A stretch of 64,000 nt of DNA from Rhea pennata (Eukaryota > Chordata > Aves > Rheiformes > Rheidae), in assembly GCF_028389875.1 (NCBI RefSeq), contig NC_084674.1, forward strand, positions 14,541,501-14,605,500. Reading direction: 5' to 3'. The notes beneath the pieces were generated by a model. It made no database searches. It was given only the letters and a program-made list of their open reading frames with translations, and was not told the origin of the DNA. Positions 62,401 through 64,000 of this stretch are shown in pieces (position 1 is the first letter of the stretch; each line of letters opens with the position of its first letter). Position numbers and translations under genes: made by a program.

Positions 62401-63104
62401 GATGAGGAATGAAACAATCCAAATGAAATAAATCATAAAAATAAAATATCCAATTAAAATTAAAAAATGAAGTATCCAATACTATTTTAATTCATAATCA
62501 CCACACTGTTCTAGTATAATTTTATACAGTTCCTTCTAGCTTGTTCATTTTTCCCCTTCCTCTCAATTAACGCAACTAAAATCAAAATAAGGATATTTGA
62601 TGTATATTTTGATATCTGTAGTTGCTAACAAATAAGAATATCATGCCCCAGGTACTCCTAAAATATAACTTTCTCTAGCTAATATTGAAAAGTTACTATA
62701 CTCTCATTTAAGTACCTCACATTAGGTTAGAACCAGAAGTGCTATTTGAAAATGGCAGAAATTTATAGCTGTGTTTTTATTAGAATATCTTTCATCATAA
62801 AAAAAATATTTTTTATATAAATCACAGAAATGCCTTACATATTTCACAGCTACCCAAATTGGAATAAGTTGCTTATTTATGTTACATTGCTGTGATATAG
62901 AACTGACAGCAAAATTTATTGGCTCTTCTAATCTGAAACTAGTTCTAGTTCATTTTGATTTCGCAAACACTATGTTTTGTTAGAAGACAACAGAAACAAT
63001 ATGATTCCAGGTCACACAAAAAAACCCATTGATTTACATCATACCTGCTTCTCATATTCTTTCAGAAGCTTTGAAGTCAGATGAGTTGCTGCACTTAATT
63101 CATT
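42159..63104 (-). CDS. APPL1: APPL1 adaptor (PH, PTB and BAR domains), 20 of about 23 exons
   Basis: Rab5-binding adaptor on early (APPL) endosomes that links AKT, adiponectin-receptor and DCC signalling (family knowledge). Exons in transcript order: 63045-63104, 61834-61905, 60861-60948, 59132-59173, 58212-58270, 57566-57712, 55895-55977, 55633-55791, 54033-54221, 52317-52359, 51162-51218, 48938-49029, 48216-48398, 45937-45986, 45358-45532, 45217-45253, 43670-43816, 43373-43423, 42959-43048, 42159-42308. They total 1974 nt: 657 residues plus TAA, in phase throughout. The first residue (NELSAATHLTSKLLKEYEKQ) corresponds to human residue 52, so the exons for the first ~51 residues lie beyond 64000. 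One intron uses a GC donor (after 61834). The protein is very close to human, ending SEESDLGEDGKKKRESEA. No truncation is seen. Confidence 0.97.
43373..45986 (-). CDS. APPL1: APPL1 exons for the PTB domain
   Basis: Exons 45937-45986, 45358-45532, 45217-45253, 43670-43816 and 43373-43423. They encode RTNPFGESGGSKSETED, then the PTB fold: SILHQLFIVRFLGSMEVKYD, YETMRQILAARAIHNIFRMT, ESHLLVTCDCLKLIDPQTQV, FPLPNVVLYATHQENKRLFG, FVLRTSGGRV, SVCYIFESNNEGEK and ICDSVGLAKQIAFHAEL. This domain binds AKT and receptor tails. The 37-nt exon (45217-45253) is very short and flanked by introns of 104 and 1400 bases. Confidence 0.94.
43817..45216 (-). other. APPL1: APPL1 intron with A44 tract
   Basis: Intron of 1.4 kb between the FPLPNVV exon and the 37-nt exon. 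It contains an uninterrupted run of 44 A on + (44632-44675). Otherwise I see nothing assignable. Confidence 0.6.
44632..44675 (+). repeat. A44 homopolymer
   Basis: 44 consecutive A in an APPL1 intron. On the APPL1 coding strand this is a T44 tract. Confidence 0.97.
45987..48215 (-). other. APPL1: APPL1 intron of 2.2 kb
   Basis: Holds A-rich runs near 47340, 47630, 47887-47930 and 48037-48070. A short open frame at 46440-46679 (+) has no recognisable similarity. No coding exon is needed here: the phases of the exons on both sides fit directly. Confidence 0.55.
48216..49029 (-). CDS. APPL1: APPL1 linker exons between PH and PTB domains
   Basis: Exons 48938-49029 and 48216-48398. They encode ARVNQSALEAVTPSPSFQQR and a Ser/Thr/Pro-rich linker with ARTSSTGSLGSES, SLDSLVAPDTPIQFDIISPV and a tail rich in Q, G and S. 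The region is predicted disordered and in mammals is phosphorylated. The bird-like version reads MRPTVQSRSP where human has a slightly longer RPAAGQSRPP, which accounts for part of the one-residue length difference. Confidence 0.9.
50681..50760 (-). other. Possible cryptic (poison) exon in an APPL1 intron
   Basis: Within intron 49030-51161, on the coding strand, an 80-nt open segment is bounded by TTTTCTAG on its 5' side and GTAAGT on its 3' side. Read from its first base it gives 26 codons (EIHYMFTLIKSYLPIEELED onward) plus two bases. Since both neighbouring exons are phase 0, inclusion would shift the frame and give a TAA seven codons into the shared junction. The upstream tract is only weakly pyrimidine-rich, so it may be silent. 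Confidence 0.35.
51162..55791 (-). CDS. APPL1: APPL1 exons for the BAR-PH hinge and PH domain
   Basis: Exons 55633-55791, 54033-54221, 52317-52359 and 51162-51218. They encode MQQTIEDLEVASDPLYLPDP, then the PH domain: NLTRKAGYLNARNKTGLVSS, WERQFYFTQGGNLMSQARGD, DNCSVMAVDCEDRRYCFQIT, SFDGKKSSILQAESKKDYEE and WICTINNISKQIYLSENPE. In APPL1 the BAR and PH domains act as one unit that binds Rab5 and phosphoinositides. All four donors are canonical GT sites. Confidence 0.93.
55895..63104 (-). CDS. APPL1: APPL1 exons for most of the BAR domain
   Basis: Seven exons from 63045-63104 down to 55895-55977 encode the helical BAR domain that dimerises and senses membrane curvature. Recognisable stretches: RFPLGGDDEVMSSTLQQF, LSSCHAVLSTQLADAMMFPI, TQFKERDLKEILTLKEVFQI, RYSRLSKRRENEK, SRKKQHQTMMHYFCALNSLQ, YKKKIAMLEPLLGYMQAQ and MGSENLNEQLEEFLTNIG. 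The asparagine/aspartate junction (G|AC) between 59132-59173 and 58212-58270 fits. The donor after 58212 is GTTTGT, weaker than its neighbours. Confidence 0.93.
56273..56303 (+). repeat. A31 homopolymer
   Basis: 31 consecutive A in the APPL1 intron upstream of the MGSENLNEQ exon. Confidence 0.95.
59407..59476 (+). repeat. (GT) microsatellite followed by G run
   Basis: About 57 bases of GT with one GC interruption near the start, then GCT and ten G. Located in an APPL1 intron. Open frames across it (59318-59777) are low-complexity artefacts. Confidence 0.97.
60949..61833 (-). other. APPL1: GC-AG intron in APPL1
   Basis: On the minus strand the exon ends GATGAG and the intron begins GCAAGT, then ends TTACAG before CTCAGT. 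This is the normal consensus for the rare GC-AG class (strong match at -1 to +6 apart from the C). The frame demands this boundary: AKVIDE joined to LSSCHAVL, as in human. No GT alternative nearby keeps the frame. Confidence 0.85.
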
Positions 63105-64000
63105 CTGATCAAAAAGAAAAAGGAAGCTTATTACTTCTTGATTTAAATCAGTATAGAAAACTATATATTTGGAGAGGAAACTGCTACAGATAGAGAACTT
63201 AAAGCAGAAATGCTGATTACAAAGGGCAAGATTTCAGAAAACCTAACCACCTACCCTTCCACTTTCTCTACCATTAAAGTTACAGGAACTCCCTGTTTAC
63301 AAACATCAGGTCTACAGCTTGCATTATGCACAATGATTCTGTGTTTTTAATGTTGCACAGTACATATTTGCATTTAATTAGTATTAGACAATTGTTACAT
63401 GTGAAGGAAAGACAGGTTTTGAATAGAACCTCAACACTACCTGTTTACAAATTGCATTGCACTTGTACACAGACAAGACCTAACTAGCAGGTTCATGGTA
63501 AAGAACAGCTAAATTTTTCATGATGCTGCTGAACAGTGTAAAGTACAGAAATAAAAAGCAAAATAGCATGATAATAAAATAAAACTGCAGAGCAGCAAGC
63601 ATACAATAAATACGCTAGCCGTGAAAGAAAATACGACAGTAAAATGAAAACATGAAAAACAGGACTACTGAATCAGTAAAAGAAAAGTCAAACAGTTCAA
63701 GTATTAAGAACACAGCCATCATCTCAACTGTTTGGGGGTGGAGGGGGAGAAGTTTCTGCCTTTAGCTCAAAAGTTTCTTACACAGTTTCTTATACATGAG
63801 AAATGAAGCACTTTTTTCTCCCCCTTCAAAATATTAATAATTTCCCACCTTGTACACACTAACATGCACACTAAGATCACGATAGCAAGCATTTTAGAGA
63901 TGAGAGACATTAAACAACCAGAAGACCAGAGAATCTTATTACTGGTCATAAGAAATTCTATTGAAAAACAAGTCCAGTGTGACACAACAATTGAGTTTTT
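63105..64000 (-). other. APPL1: APPL1 intron at the window edge
   Basis: The exon preceding 63045-63104 should end in the codons for YDAQ. No such segment is visible up to 64000, so this stretch is intron and the upstream exons lie outside. AT-rich, no repeats of note. Confidence 0.7.

Overview
This is a vertebrate nuclear chromosome segment. It is AT-rich and split into many short exons with canonical splice sites. Three protein-coding genes can be reconstructed exon by exon, in the order DNAH12 (+, 3' half), ASB14 (+, complete coding region), APPL1 (-, all but its first exons). This order and orientation match the mammalian 3p14.3 neighbourhood, inverted. Compact introns, few recognisable interspersed repeats and many simple T, A, C and GT runs suggest a sauropsid, most likely a bird. 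The species cannot be fixed from the sequence alone.

Region 1 (1-22689): 23 coding exons of the axonemal inner-arm dynein heavy chain DNAH12. They cover the distal stalk coiled coil, AAA5, AAA6 and the C-terminal domain (1266 residues, no frameshift, stop at 22687-22689). Region 2 (22690-25780): DNAH12 3' UTR and a gap of about 3 kb with no clear gene. Region 3 (25781-35893): nine coding exons of ASB14, an ankyrin-repeat/SOCS-box substrate adaptor for a cullin-RING ubiquitin ligase. Its donor after exon 2 reads TT where GT is expected, and the reading frame only works if that ancestral boundary is used. Region 4 (35894-42158): convergent 3' ends of ASB14 and APPL1, probably mostly 3' UTR. Region 5 (42159-64000): 20 coding exons of the endosomal Rab5 effector APPL1 (657 residues, from the equivalent of human residue 52 to the stop). 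This includes one GC-AG intron and a possible cryptic exon. The exons encoding the first ~51 residues lie beyond 64000.

The three genes have unrelated jobs: ciliary motility, ubiquitin-ligase targeting, and endosomal signalling. Their adjacency is conserved synteny, not a functional cluster. I found no prokaryotic-type system, CRISPR array, RNA gene or intact transposon. The most noteworthy observation is the apparent splice-donor lesion in ASB14.
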